Positions 25,230-38,099 of a DNA stretch of 64,000 nucleotides are shown piece by piece; within the stretch, counting starts at the first letter, position 1, and the number at the start of each line of letters is the position of its first letter. The stretch comes from Austropuccinia psidii (taxonomy: Eukaryota; Basidiomycota; Pucciniomycetes; Pucciniales; Sphaerophragmiaceae): NCBI GenBank assembly GCA_023105745.1, contig JALGQZ010000018.1, forward strand, positions 18,609,773 to 18,673,772, given 5' to 3'. The position numbers and the translations under genes are program-made. The notes below the pieces were generated by a model. It ran no database searches. It was given only the letters and a program-made list of their open reading frames with translations, and had not been told where the DNA came from.

Positions 25230-26142
25230 TCCTTCATTCTTTTAATTGGGACAAGATTTTATTAACATCCCTAATATGATACCTGGCTCTCTTGCCAATT
25301 TAATAATACCCTTGGATTTTCTGCCATATGATTTCTACTAATTTCCTTGGGTATTGAGCAGAAATCCCCACTAGGGTTGTCAATTGGTTTTCTTGTGCTG
25401 GATCAGTATAATGAAAGAACGTCCTACTTCCCCACACCACCTCAAGGAGCCTGTAAAATTCAGATAGATTAATCCAAAAATGCTCATTTGGGAAGATTAG
25501 TTTCCCCAGTACAACACTTTGACACATCTTTTTAAATTTAGCCAGTATGCTTATCAGCTTCAAACCACCATCCCAAAGCATACAATGATTCATCCTTATC
25601 AACATGAGGTCAATTTTTGAATCTGTTCATGGTGAAAATGAGAGCAGAAGCAAACTCAAACTCCCTATAATTTGTGGAGTTTTGGCTTCATAGTTGAGTC
25701 AATCAAAGGAAGAAACTCCCAATTATTTGTAGCATGTATGCTTATTTTGAAATAACTTATCCCCAACATATTGTAAGGATTTTCCCAGAATGTCACCCTC
25801 AGAGCTAAAAGATTCTCCTTGGTTCTACCATTCTTCTTTCTAGCCTCAACATTTCCCAAAACATTCATAAATACCAAATTTTCTGTTCTTGGTGCTACAG
25901 CTGCACCACCCAATAGCAAACATAGCTCCCTTGAGTAATACCCCATTCATTTATATTGGGTTTGAAAAATAAGAATTGTGATAATTCATCCCATTTATTA
26001 AAATCAACCTCACACATTGTTTCCAACAGTCTGAATTCAACGAGGAGAATGAGTAATCCAGTCTAAGTGAAAATAGCAATGTGGCCAAAGTGAATGCCAT
26101 TGCTTTGAGTGAAATTATAAATTCTTTGAAATTGACTGGCAA
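25230..26142 (-). pseudogene. Tet-like 2OG-Fe(II) dioxygenase pseudogene, unit A copy
   Basis: A minus-strand remnant of the Tet-like 2-oxoglutarate/iron dioxygenase family. TET/JBP enzymes oxidise methyl groups on DNA bases, and the family is known to be greatly expanded in basidiomycetes. Visible motifs: FASALIFTMNRFKN, then a stop, then PHVDKDESLYALGWWF, which holds the HxD iron ligands; and in another frame KLIFPNEHFWINLS and TFFHYTDPAQEN, which holds the distal histidine. An upstream segment at 25946-25665 (CLLLGGAAVAP) corresponds to the B copy's N-terminal part. At least one stop and one frameshift separate the ligand motifs, so it is inactive. Compare the better copy at 42550-43350. 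Confidence 0.75.
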
Positions 26143-27638
26143 TCATGTTTGCTGATACTGGCATTGATATTTGTGCTTTTGTTCAAGTGGAGGAAAAACA
26201 CATCTTTCTTTGTGCCTTTTTGGCCTCATATATCTTTCTGGAAGTTCCACTATTCACAGGTGGTTGAGCAATCACTTGGTGTTGAAGGAGCAGACAATAT
26301 ATCAGATACTGCCAACTACCATATATTGTGTGCTCCACCAGGCCCAATGAGCTTTCTCTGGCACATATCCATTGGTTTCTGGCTGAAGCCCACATGGCAT
26401 TGGCTCAATATAAACTGACAAAAGCCAATCCCATTCCATGAGGCCCAATGAGGGTACCACATGAATGCCAGCCCATGGATATGAAGATATTTTGAGCATA
26501 AATGAGAAGCTCACACCTGCCTTCCACCCCAGCATCTCGGCCTGAGCTCATTCTTATTTTCCCTTCCTTTTTGGTCAATGGAATGCTCAAACTTGAAAAT
26601 GAAATGAGACAGAAGTAATAGTAAATGTTTTGTAGGCCATTATTGGTCTGTGATTGTATTTTTTCCTACTGAAAATCTATGATTCCATTTGATTGTGGTG
26701 AATTGGAGATCTAGAGTTGCTGATCGAAATCCATTCAAATAGATACTGTATTATTCGATTTGATAAATTTAAAGTCCAATTCAAACAGCTTCAAATTTAA
26801 TTATCTATAATATTTCAAGCATTATAAAGTTGAATATGGGCCCCATGGATGTTCCTTAGTGCAATTCACTGCAAATCAGTCTGCCCGCCTGTCTTGCACA
26901 TTACCAAGGCTTCCTTTTGAAAGAAGTAGTGTGATTTTGTCCATTATGGGCTGAAGGAGGGCAATGAGATCCCATAAATGAAAATTTCACCCTCCTGCAA
27001 TGACACTTTGTGTGATACTGCATAAATTCCCCACTCAGTTTGTGTTACATTGGCAGATTTCTTATGGTGTATGGAGGCATGCCACCATTTGAAGCTTTTT
27101 TATTGACATTAATACAAAGGGATAAGGAGTATGATAAGCAGTAATGGTTATTGAAGTCTTCAATAATTTTATCAATTTAAATTGAAATTTCTTTGATAAA
27201 AAGCTAATATCAAACAGGTCAATACTGGTTGTAAGTTTAGCTTATCTGAATAGAGTAAATGTGAGCTCTTCATTTGGTCCCAAACCACCAATTACTAATA
27301 CCAACCATTATTTGAATTCAAATATAAGAGGTACAGTGGGGTTGAAAGACTCTGATGAGAAGAAACTATTATTAGTACACAGTCCTGCAGGCTCTCTGAA
27401 AGTCTTTTGAAAATTGCAATGAATGATTAACTGAGCTTTTTCTCTAGTAATCTGATAATACCGTCAAACCATGAGCCCCCACAACACAGAATTCAGCTAA
27501 TATACCATAGCAGATTTAATTTATGCTGAGATTATTGTGAAATGCCCAAAGATCTTTTATTGCCTCATTTTTCTTTGAAATTGTGGTTTTACCTTTCATT
27601 CCATACACTTTGACCTTTTTATGTGCATGTACCATATT
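26143..27638. other. Unit A spacer, including the empty gypsy insertion site
   Basis: Paralogous to 43440-44685 plus 55314-55650 of unit B. No gene is recognised. Position 27336-27340 (GTGGG, between GTACA and GTTGAAAG) is the unoccupied equivalent of the gypsy target site in B. Confidence 0.6.
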
Positions 27639-28335
27639 TTACACAGTAAATTGGTGTATAACTGTATCCATTAGTTCCTCCAAGTTCTTGTAGGGTTTTT
27701 TTGATAGCTCATTGTTGGCCCCACCAACTTCAATGGTAAGTTTTGTTGCATGTTTATTTGATTTACTCAAGCAGTAGGAAAGGTATTTGAGCTTCAAAGG
27801 ATATGTGGGATTCATTTTTGGTGCAACATATTGTTTGGTTGCAATCACATTGTATGATACTAAGCTATTAGATTAAAAAATAACATTTTACCAGAAATGT
27901 TTAATTTGATTGGAGGGGTGAGGAAGGCTCTTAACCAGCTTGAAGGAAAAGTGTTCAGATTTTGGGAGATCATCCAGAGGTTTCACTGATTCCAATTATT
28001 TTTACTTAAAAATGCTTCAGTTCCACTTGCCTTAAAAATATGATCCTATATATTGCAATGTATATTAGATGAGTCAACAGCCAAATCATCATTCATCATT
28101 CACAAATATGATACTCACCTGCATTCTCAAGCTCCTCAAGGAAGGCTGATATCTCAAGGTCTTGGTTACTGATCACCTTAATACCACCAGGCAGGAGCTT
28201 ATCAACATCATGTTTTAGTAAATTTTCCCATTGAGTCTTTCAAATACTATTGATATTATAGATTGCTCTTTTCCATGATTCTTGTTTAATATCAGGATGA
28301 TAATTCAAAAAAATTCCAAAATCTTCAATGCGGGT
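27639..28335 (-). pseudogene. Unrecognised gene remnant, unit A copy (right end lost)
   Basis: The segment at 27848-27639 (YCLSKSNKHATKLTIEVGGAN, then KNLEELMDTVIH) matches unit B's 55968-55654. The more upstream part near 28130-28330 matches B's 56147-56385 (the SNQELKILAWIEEL region). The copy ends at 28335, where the Tnp2 element begins, so its N-terminal third is missing. Homology between two diverged copies supports a real former gene. I do not know its function. Confidence 0.55.
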
Positions 28336-29339
28336 CACCAGGGTGAATGTTGTTTAAATTGTTGGCAATTGACTTTATGTCAAGAAAATGTCAAGCTCAC
28401 ATCAAGAAAACATTGAGTACACGTCACACTTTGGTCTTATACCAATTCCTGTGACATCCACCAATATTGGTTCCCCTATGCCTTCAACTAAGATTCCTCA
28501 CCACCTGATCCTCCTGCAACCATCCAAAGGTTGATGAAAACAACACAAGACCCCTTGTTTGCACACGCACACATCAAAGAGGTCCTTCAGCAAGTCTTAG
28601 TGTAGAGGATGGGTGTTTGATTTCCCCAGGTCATCCAGGAAAGGGCTTTGTATTGGCGGGAATGACAAGCTGCATGTGACATGGGTGGAGCTAGCCACAC
28701 AATTATAGAGTTGTAGGTGCGTAAGGGTGACACACACACAAAGGGAAAAGAATGCACTGGCCTAATTTCATGTACCTATGAATCAGCTCTGAATCAGTGG
28801 AATTGACAATTTGCGGGTGACACCTGTGGAGCCACCCATGGCAGGTGCATATGTGGCTGCAGGTGAGGGTGCATAAGTGTGAAACATGCACAAGAAGGCA
28901 AAAGCATGTGCAGGGGTAATTTTTGAAACCTACATGCACACAGCACTCATCAGGGGCATGTTACCAGCTCCATGTGACTTACAAACATCCAATATCTCAT
29001 AGACGCAATGTAAAATTCTGAGGCCCACTCAGATGATGGGCCTATTCCCCTTCAAATGTGATTATAGCAGAGTGGTGTTATTATAGGTCCTGTGATATGT
29101 GAGGGTCTGGGTCATTTTATAATTGCAATTGGCTTATTCACACCATAACCAATGTTAAAATAGTAATTTCTTTGTGACCATGTTAACTAATGGGCTTTGC
29201 TTGTCACAATGGCATTTGACTGTCACCAAATCTTGAGGCAGTTATTTCTCTACCAAAATTCCTAATGAATCTGAGAGATTTGCATTTTTGTGTCACTATA
29301 TTTTCATTGAAAAATGGAGACTAAATAGCGTGAAATAAT
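28336..29339 (-). mobile_element. 3' non-coding end of the minus-strand Tnp2-like element
   Basis: The reverse complement matches 440-1160, the 3' end of the first Tnp2 element. On the minus strand it holds GACATAAAGTCAAT at 28381-28368, preceded by repeated CTTGACAT/CTTGATGT words (28380-28415). No gene is seen. The element joins unit A DNA near 28335. Confidence 0.65.
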
Positions 29340-32300
29340 TGTTTTATAATTACAAGCAGTCCACATGACATCACTTTGTTATAATACAATCCACAGTGAC
29401 CTTCTATTTCTTCTTCAGATATAATCAAGTGTCCATCATCAAAACCAACATCTTTATAAATTTTGAAATGCAACCAATCTCATAAGAAAGTCTCAGCAAT
29501 ATTCAAAGTTTTTAGGATCAGAAAGCTATTGTTCAGCATAAAAGATGGATCAGAGACTTTGAAAAATCTATTAATAATACTGAATCCTCGTGAGTTGCTC
29601 CTCAGAAAACATATAACACTGTTTCTGATGAATATATATTGTTGCCAATATTAATTTCTGAAACTGAAAAATACCAAGGTGAGACACTTCTTGAAGTGGG
29701 ATTACTTGAGGATTTAATAGTAGCTTATAAGCATATCCATAAAAATATTTCCCTTGTGGAATGAAAATTCTGTAAGTACTCAATCAGGGAATCATAATTT
29801 TGTTGGTGATGGTGCAGTGGCTTCTTATGTTTTTGGTGATTGAACACAGAAGGAGGCTGTGATTTGAAACGTTGTTTTATTTTACATGGGGCTGATGGGG
29901 ATTTCAGTAGGATGGAAAGGTTGGAACATTGACAGATATCTTGAAGTAGGGTTTTATCTATATCATCTATTCAGAGCTACATGAAGTTAGTTTTATTCAG
30001 TTCAAGTGTATACTCAATGTAAATATATTTCTCTTATGAATCAACATACATATTTTGTTATTTATTGGAATCTTTGAAAATACTCCAATCAAGCACTCAT
30101 ACCCCCATGTAGCTAAGGCTTGTGCTACGCCCCAATGTTGGAAGAGTTCTGGAATATGATAATAAAGATAATTATTTGGCTTACTTTTCTGTTTTGGGAA
30201 CAGGTGTTGATTGGACAGGCAGAATTCTTTCCAATGTTCAGCAAATGCAGTCACATCATCCATTGAAACTGTCCAACTGGTGTAAATGTTGATAGCACTA
30301 ATAAAATGGAATGTATTCTTGGTTAGTTGTTTTTCAAGGTCTCCAAAATTACCCATTTTACTTTTAATATTGAGGGAATTGTGTTAATCTAATGACATCT
30401 GTAGACTGAGCATTAAAAATGGAACTTAAACCTTGTATAAAAGACTCTATTAAGCCCCTTTTAAGCTACCATTAGAGGGGGAATGCATTTTGTGGGGAAC
30501 TCTTGTCCATTATGATTGAATCATTGTATAAGATATAATTTGTTGGAGATTTTCTAGAGCCTCACCCTTGCTCTGGTGATCACTCAGTACAGTGATATCC
30601 AACTCAGAGGGTAATTTGGGAGTGGGGATGTAATTGGCATCAAATGAGGGAATCTCTGTAGAATCACTAGATGGATCTTGCGTTTGAGGGGTGGGCATTG
30701 GGAAGTAATTCTGCTGGGTGGAAGTAGTGGGGAGTGACTCATTTATGATTTTTGCTGCATCTCTTCTGAGGGAGTGGGCCTCTCTAAATTTGATTTCATC
30801 AAGAGAGCCTTTGGAGGTAATGGAATCTGAGTCTGAACTGCTGGTGTCATTGGTTTTCCTGTGAAACCTGAAGTATATTTTTCAATGGGCCTCCGGAATG
30901 CACAATTTGAAAGTTGAATGATCCTTCAAAAGTCCAAGTATTAAGTTATGCATTATGTCAATATTAACCATTATGGTTGCATCCCAATACGGAAGGTCTC
31001 CCAAAATGGAATATCACACTACATACTCAGAGAAAATTGCTTGTCCTTGTTTTGGGGCTTCCCAAAGCCATTTTGCAATGGTTGATTTATGATTTGGGTA
31101 TGTGCTTTTGTAGTGAAATAGAGGACCAATTTCTTCAATTTGAGCCTTTTTAATAAAGCAAAAATTACAAAAGTAGTTGCCTGAATGAGAAATAAATGCC
31201 ATAAGCTTGCGCATGGAAACCACATCCGCAATGGCCATGAGGATGGCAACATGGATAAAGGATCCTGAAGGTCTTGTTGAGGTGGGTGAGAAATGGTAAC
31301 CTTGCCACAGTTCTTTGAGCTCCTTTATCAGGGGTGTTAATAGGTAATTCAATTAAAGGTCAGCTGGCTCCTTTGGATCAAGAATGAGTCTGGCAACAAA
31401 GAAATTTTCTGGCTTCAATCTTTCACTTGGGGTGAGATGAAGGCAAATTAGCATGATAGGTCCAATACTGGCCAAGTGTCTTGAATTTCCATGTGCATCA
31501 AACCATTCCACATGAATCAAGAAGGCCAATGCACTGGGAATGGACATGAATGGGGGTCATTGATATTTCTGGTGCCAGTGAAGCATCTCCATATCAATCA
31601 ATCCCAGATGTCATATCTGAGGGAACCTTCAGGCTTTTGGCATTGTTGGTGTTTATGCAGAATTCACATAATGCCAGCCTGCTGGAGAAATCTGAAAAGC
31701 CAGTTTTTTGATGGTTGATAAATGAAATTTCTTGTTGGGATAAGTTTTTGTTTGATTTTGGTTGTGTTTTGGGTGCAGGGTTCAACTCAATGGGAAAATT
31801 TGTGTAATGATTTTGTGAAAGGGGGATTATGTTCATTTGGTTCATTATGGTGTTGATCAGTTGTCACAGATTCAGTAAGGCCATTAAGGAAGAAACATTG
31901 AGGACAACATATATAGTTTTCAATAAGTGGCTCCAATTGGAGATGTTCAAATATGGTTCTGAGATATTGAGGTATATGGAATGCTTGAGTAGAGTGTGAG
32001 AATGTGTGAATCCCTGCAGTTAATATTATACCTTAAGGATAGAATGGCAGATATTATCATTCCAAGGTCTTATGGGGGAAACTTTTGACTCCCGCTGCAT
32101 GGTTTCAGTGCTTTTGAATTGAGACCCTGTGGAGTGGAGCATGTGCTTTGGGTCAATAGAGAATATTCCTTTGGGAAAATTTGCAGACACTCAGATCCTG
32201 ATGCTAAAGTAGGAATGCTGGGAATAGTGTTGGGTTCAATGACTGATTTGAGCTTTTTAATGTTCTGTTTATACTGGAAAGGTGAGGAGGCAACTCCCTG

Positions 32301-32420
32301 CCTATCATCCTCAGGGGAAGAGTGTGTTTGGGCTGAGCAGTGTTGACACATGCATATACACATTGAGGAATAGTGAGTGTTGACATTTTTGTGTGAATCA
32401 TGAATAAGGTTAAATTATTT
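29340..32420 (-). pseudogene. Tnp2-like transposase, degenerate copy 3
   Basis: Minus-strand transposase of the Tnp2/Transposase_21 type, the most complete copy here. In order: a start with a C-x2-C pair (MCQHCSAQTHSSPEDDRQG, near 32350); a spacer rich in S/P/Q with CEFCINTNNAKSLKVPSD (near 31650); PSALAFLIHVEWFDAHGN at 31547-31353; the block at 31352-31014 with HSGNYFCNFCFIKK; LPYWDATIMVNIDIMHNL near 30990-30930; an S/T/P-rich linker at 30698-30510; the C-terminal block at 30356-29997 with LYYHIPELFQHWGVAQA and GYECLIGVFSKIP; and the tail to about 29340, homologous to 1-439. Several stops and frame changes break it. The internal IMHNL block, typical of the family, is intact. The neighbours are unit A on the left and the start of unit B's gene on the right. 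Confidence 0.85.
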
Positions 32421-33339
32421 ATAAATATCTATGGTTGATTTTCAATTTTTTTAGGGAAGTGATTAATTTGGAAAAATTTGAGTGATTATTTTTGAAGGGG
32501 GATATGAATTGAGCCAGTGAAGGTTTTTATCCCATTCATAATGATGGGTGACCATCAGTGGATAAAGTTTAATGTGTCACATCTTTATTGGGGAGTTGGT
32601 TAGGATTTTACTTTGGTAAAATGCTATGCTGCTCAATGCTCATACATATTCTAGTTTATTTATATATGGTGATACAGCGGGTTTGACCATTGAGGGGGCT
32701 CCATTGGTGATGTTTTACCATTGGCTTGAGGGGATTAACATTTAAACCATGTACTCTGGCACTCCATCGTAAATGGTTTGAGCATTATTACAGACATAAC
32801 AATATAACTCTATTACATCAGGGTCTGGAGTGGAGCTAACGTCTTGGTATTTGGTTTGAGTGCAGCAGGGCCTTTCATTGGTTGGAATATGATTTGGAAT
32901 TTCTTTCCATTTTTACAAGGTGATGACTCTTTTGTGGGTAAATCCTTCATGAATATACCCTTATACAGATATAGAATTCTGGGGAATTTTACTGCATATA
33001 TTGGAAGTTTGGATAATTCAAGAAATGGAATAATGGGGAGGGGAAATGTTTATTGAATCTGATTACCTATGGAGGATGGGTCCCCTTTGAGATAAAGGAA
33101 ATATCACATTATATTCTGGTAGGCTGTGCAGTGTGGTTTCCGACAAAAGCGGAGGAGCTCAAAAATAGCCCAGGCAAATTCTCCTAAAAATTGTTCTATT
33201 AGACATCCACAAGAGACTTGGTTCCCACTATTCATAAAATTTCTCTATTATACTTTTGAAATCCTTCATTTGAGATCACTCCATTCTATCATAATAATGA
33301 GCTTTTTTATCAAGTTGAAAATATTACTGTAGTTTTTCA
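32421..33339. other. Region upstream of the minus-strand transposase
   Basis: This should hold the 5' end of the minus-strand Tnp2 element, but no terminal repeat matching its 3' end was found. Two short plus-strand open frames (32844-33056 and 33126-33332) show no domain. I see nothing I can name. Confidence 0.4.
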
Positions 33340-35440
33340 ACCCTTATGTCATCTTCTGACCCACATAAATCCCAATCAGGTTCTGATCATGACTCCAATA
33401 GTGAATATAGCATAGAATATGTTTGAACACAGTCACCTATAAGTCCCAAAATTGCACTCACAACCCCTATTGCAGCCTCAATGAATGTATCAGGTATCAA
33501 CATTGATGTGGGAAATGGGACTTCTCAAACTTCAAGCACTTGTTCAATCCAAAATATTTCTGTCACTCCAATTCTCCCAAATCCCACTAATACATAAATT
33601 CATGTGTCTGAGGGGCCAGGAAGCACACCATAAATCTAATCAAAGGCTAATCCCCAATTAAAATTTCCACACGACTTCCTCCTTAATCCATGTTGGAATC
33701 TGGCTGTGTCCCAGGAACCGTTTGGGCAAAGTAAAGAGCCAAACCTCAATATTCCATCTGGATCTCAGGCTCATGTGGGCCATGAAAAGTGGGTTGATGG
33801 TGGGAAATGAAAAAGACTATTGGAAAATCTTACTTGGAGTGGTCTTTTGAAGGGAAATTTGGGATTTATGCTTCATCAAAATAAGTCATTTGAATTTTGG
33901 AGTATAAACTTCTTCACAATCTGATATGTTTGTTGCATGGGTTTGATATTGCACCTAAAGGCAAGACAGTCCAATCTTAGGAGCCAATGAAGGATTGTGA
34001 TTATGACTAGTCTTCATGAATTTTTTGATGTGTTAACTGATGATTTGCATCGCATTTGATGAAATTTATGCATCTTCACCTCTGGTCCATAAAGAACAAG
34101 TCACTGGACGTCATCATCCTTATGCCTCCAAACCAAGAACAGCTCATGCCATTTCATCAAGAGAAAGAATCATGAATGATGAGGATGTGAACATTTCTTC
34201 CAATCACAGTGAAGCAAATGATGAACCAAGGAGGGACAGCTTGATGGGGCATGAGGGGGCACTCAGTCAAATAGTGAGTTCACCCACCCTCAAATGCCCA
34301 TTGCACAGAGTATGCTTGAACAATCCAAGATCAGAAAGAAAAGAAACCAGGCTCACAAAGCTCACACTGTGGCAAAACAACAAGCCAGAAGGAGGAACAA
34401 AGATGGCTGAAAGCGGAACTTCCAGAAAATCTTTATGGGATGAGATCAGCTGTACATGCCCATTTCCTGTTCCTACTCAAAGTGAGGGATGAAGATTTTT
34501 CTTCACTACCAGCACCACCCAGCACAGAAAATCATGAAATTGTGATTCAAGTTGCTGGTAATATGGGATATGTCCCCAAGGATGTTTTCAATCAGCCATA
34601 AACACAGGTTCAGTCTCAGGGTTTCCAAAGCTACTCAAAAAACAAGCTCCACAAGTTAGAACTAAAGCAATTCACTTGGGACTGGGAGAGCTCATGGCAA
34701 AATCCATTCAGCAAGTTGATGTCTATGGTGTTTTAACATACCTTCTGTCTTGCACTTGTCAGCACCAAGTATCATCATTACTGTTGGAACAAGGATCATA
34801 ATAACTAAGGGGTTGTTTTAGCTTTAATGGAGCAATATGTCACTTATTTGAAAAGAGAATGGAAGTCTATTCAAAAGGATGCGGAGTTTTTGGTAAAAAA
34901 CAAGGAGAATCAAAAGCTCACATAGATTTTTCAGAGGGTTAGTTACTGTATCTCTTCTTCATGGTAAAGTAAGTCTTATGATAATCTAATTGATTATGTG
35001 AAGACCTGTGAGCGCTTTTGTGAATGGTGTGATATGGCTAAATTTCCCATTCTAGCATCACAATTCAATGACCCCTGAGTATGCTCAGATACTGAGGAGG
35101 TTGTGGAGAATGGACATCAAGTTTACCACAAAGTGGGATTATGCTGGCGCTCATGCTTATTTAATGAGCTGGTATTGAAAATGGATGGAGACAAAGAATT
35201 TTGTAATTGGATTAAAAAAAGGGTAAAAAACTATTCATAGATTACCAGAAATCGGATCAATAGATGATAGGGATATTCCTGAAGGGCTATCTTTTCAGGG
35301 ATTTGATCAATATTGGCTCAAAGGTTGTAGTAAGATGCACACTCTTGCCCTCAAGCTACTTTACATGCTGGCTATTAGTGCGAATGGTGATTCTCTGCAA
35401 TATGTTAGGAAGATAAATCTATAGCACATTTACATATTAA
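33340..35440 (+). pseudogene. Rust-type repeat-family gene (TYLKREWKSIQKD type), unit B copy
   Basis: A plus-strand gene remnant with patches of coding sequence in consistent order. The best is a 150-residue open stretch at 34040-34492 (SPLVHKEQVTGRHHPYASKP, then acidic and basic low-complexity sequence). It is followed by ALMEQYVTYLKREWKSIQKD at about 34828, CERFCEWCDMAKFPILAS near 35010, CSDTEEVVENGHQVYHKVGL near 35085, and IPEGLSFQGFDQYWLKGCS near 35275. I recognise it as a repetitive hypothetical family of rust genomes. The end resembles the GLP...YD..W pattern of the gene at 12938-14885. Function unknown. Stops occur throughout; some gaps could be introns. Confidence 0.55.
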
Positions 35441-35889
35441 GTCTTTGTGAATTGTTTGTGCGGGTGTAATACAATCTGCTTATTACTTCTTAAATGCGCA
35501 ACATCCTGATAAATAAATTAGAATATAAACAGTATTATTTTTCATATACTGTACTATGGTGTCCCTTATCAAGACTTGTCTATTGCTCATTTTCATTGAG
35601 GAAATATTGAAGAAGCTCCATCCAGCTCTTGGTGTTCATAATTGTGGACCTGTGACTGGGTGAAAAGGAGCTATCAACTTTTTCAAACACAAATTAGATA
35701 ATATCAGGAAGGCTCACACAGTTGATGAGATTTCTTTTCTTGGATCTATTGGTTATTGGAATATGGGATTTTCATATAGAAAGATTTCAGAGTATTGATA
35801 TGATCAGGGACCCAGATCATCTTGAAAGTTACCTTCTGCATTTTGACCTCAACTTAATGACCTTCACAGGTTGTTGTTGGCCAATAAAA

Positions 35890-38099
35890 TGGAGTCAATC
35901 AACAGCCTGAGCTTTGAACGCAGGGTTTCAATTGGGATGCTGGAAAGGTGGATGTCAGAGTCAGAAAATTTGAGTAGAAGTTTGGGGGTCCCCTCACCAT
36001 TAAGTAGATGATATTAGTGCAAATTATGTTGAGGCCAGTTGCAGCTGCGGCAATTGATGCAATGAGGACTTTACATTCAAGATTATTGAAGAAGTTCTCC
36101 AGGGCCTTTTCCTGCACTTTTGCTGTAATTGTTCCATCAATTTGCGCTGAAAGGATAGAGTTATGGGCAAGTGCCATACCAATTCTACCAAAAAAAGACA
36201 GTCAGATGGATTGAACTGGTAATGGATGCATATTAGAACTAACTCACAAATCTAGTAATTGGGTCCACCGGGTGTAAACCACAGATCTGGTTGGACCAAA
36301 CTTTGATTGTTTGCTTTTCAGTAATCTTTTGATGAGGTGTGCAATTTTACTACTCATCATGCATTTTTCCACATCCACAATAGGTCCGGTAATTTTTGAG
36401 GGGTTATCCTGAGTGCTCCTGCCCTCATGGTCTTCCAAATCCATATCGACCATTGTTTTAAGCATTATATGATGATTAAAACATATTCCCAGCTTATTAA
36501 TACTTTTGAAAAATTCTCCTTGCCCTTTGCTTTTGGATGATAGGAATTCTTTGTATAATGTGGAATATTCTTTCTGCATTGTCAGGTTAAGTGGGAGCAG
36601 TTCATAGTAATGGCCAATAGTGGGGAGGGATTTGAGATGTGTGGTTTTGATGCAGCGCAAGCTCAAATGCCGCAATGCCAAATGCAAAATATCATTGCTA
36701 CCTTTGGAAAGGCTATTCAGGATTAATGGTGACCAGCCATCTTAATCTGAGCTCTGGGGCTGGGTGATGAATGATATTATGCCCAAAGGGTCATAAATAG
36801 TGTTGTGAATGTGTGTGCCCATTAAACACATTCAACAAGATGATTGGAGGCTATTAATGACACAGTGAGTGGCAGTGTATCAAGAGATAATATAGCTATA
36901 AGCTGGGGGAAGGGTTATTGGATATAATAGGAAATTTGAATTATTAAAAGATAAGACACTCACTGTGCTTCATCCAAAATTATATGATGCAAATTGATTT
37001 TAAAAATGAATCATGTAGAGGTATTTGTTTGTTTAAATTCTTGGGTGATAGTATTGTAAGAGGTGATGACAATATCACATTTGAAAATATTGGCCTCAGA
37101 TAATAAGTGACAAGTGGGGCAATGGTGGGTATTGGCTTCCAGTGCTCCAGCCTGAGCATGCTTGGATATTTCTGATTTCCAGTTGGTGATTAAGCAATGT
37201 GGGCGTGGAGCAGTGGGGGTTTGTAATTAGGTGCTCCTTGGAGGTACCAATTTGTGCAATGGCCTGAATGGGTTTACCTAATCCCACATCATCTGCAAGC
37301 AGTCATCCAAGACAGGTATTGGTCAAAAGGGATTCAAATTAGCTGACAACCTTGTTTGTAATTATCTGCCTTGTATTAAAAGTGGATCCAGGGGGTGAGG
37401 TGACCCAAAGGTTATGGGTGGATTATTGTCCATTGGGTATTTCTAAATTCCAGAGAAAAGCTAGTCTGGTTTTTTTGATGAGGGAGGAGGGGGTATTCAT
37501 GGATTGGAGCAGGGTCAATATGGGAAGATCTGATCCACTGGGTAATTGTTACAGTTTTTGCTTTGATGACAAAGAAAATACAGCTGGATACAAGGGTGGA
37601 GTCAAGATTGAAGTGGTAGATGTGGGAGTAAAAAGCTGACATTGAATATGAGAATTACGGTCATATTCTTTAGGAATTTCAAGATTGAAGTCTTGTTTTG
37701 GAAAAATTTCAATTATGAATAGAATGTTTGGATACCATGTGAAGAACATCAACACTAGATTGGGTTTCTGAGATGAGGAAGGATCAATGGATCAGTCATA
37801 AATACTCCCTCAACAAATAATATTTTAGTTGGATTGGATTGGCAATTTTCAATCCATGTCCCACCAGGGTTACAGTGCATGAACATTTGTGGTTCCCCAA
37901 GGAATGGTATCAACATGTTGGAAAGGGTTCCAGGGAGAGAGCCAATAATATGCTGGCTATTGGGAAGATATACAAATATGCTGTGTTGATTGTGCCATAG
38001 GATAATCCAAGAATCTAAGTGGGAATTATCATTATTTAAGGTTATATCACTATGTATTTGAATAAAAATATTAAGAAGTTCAATGCAGAGTGGTTGCAA
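35890..38099 (-). pseudogene. SNF2-type helicase pseudogene, unit B copy
   Basis: Minus-strand remnant of a SNF2/RAD5-like translocase. The N-terminal extension is open at 38099-37755 and 37755-37549. The ATP-binding loop at about 37300-37250 reads LLADDVGLGKPIQAIAQIG: the GxGK loop is kept, but the following T is P. The DEAH box near 36974-36963 reads ILDEAQ and is followed by a stop. The central part is open at 36687-36244 (MQKEYSTLYKEFLSSKSKGQ), and motif V is at 36177-35899 (LIASIAAAATGLNIICTN). Motif VI, normally Q..GR.HR.GQ, is not intact. Loop damage differs from copy A, so the ancestor was probably functional before duplication. Possible role: chromatin access or DNA remodelling linked to the neighbouring dioxygenase (inference). 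Confidence 0.85.

Larger units (their letters stand above)
17160..28335. repeat. Unit A of a duplicated multi-gene block
   Basis: The whole stretch aligns in order and orientation with 34805-56385, once the gypsy insertion at 44686-55308 is removed. Both are then about 11 kb. Anchors: 17165 with 34813; the helicase segments; 22566 with 40510; the short-period arrays at 24540 and 42075; the dioxygenase segments; 27336 with the gypsy insertion point; and 28310 with 56360. Identity looks about 75-80 percent by eye, so the duplication is old. Unit A stops abruptly at about 28335, where the minus-strand Tnp2 element begins, and it lacks B's right-hand 2.2 kb. Confidence 0.85.

Noticed and set aside
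26183..26590. Several overlapping short frames on both strands
   Set aside because: They are not conserved in unit B and show no motif.
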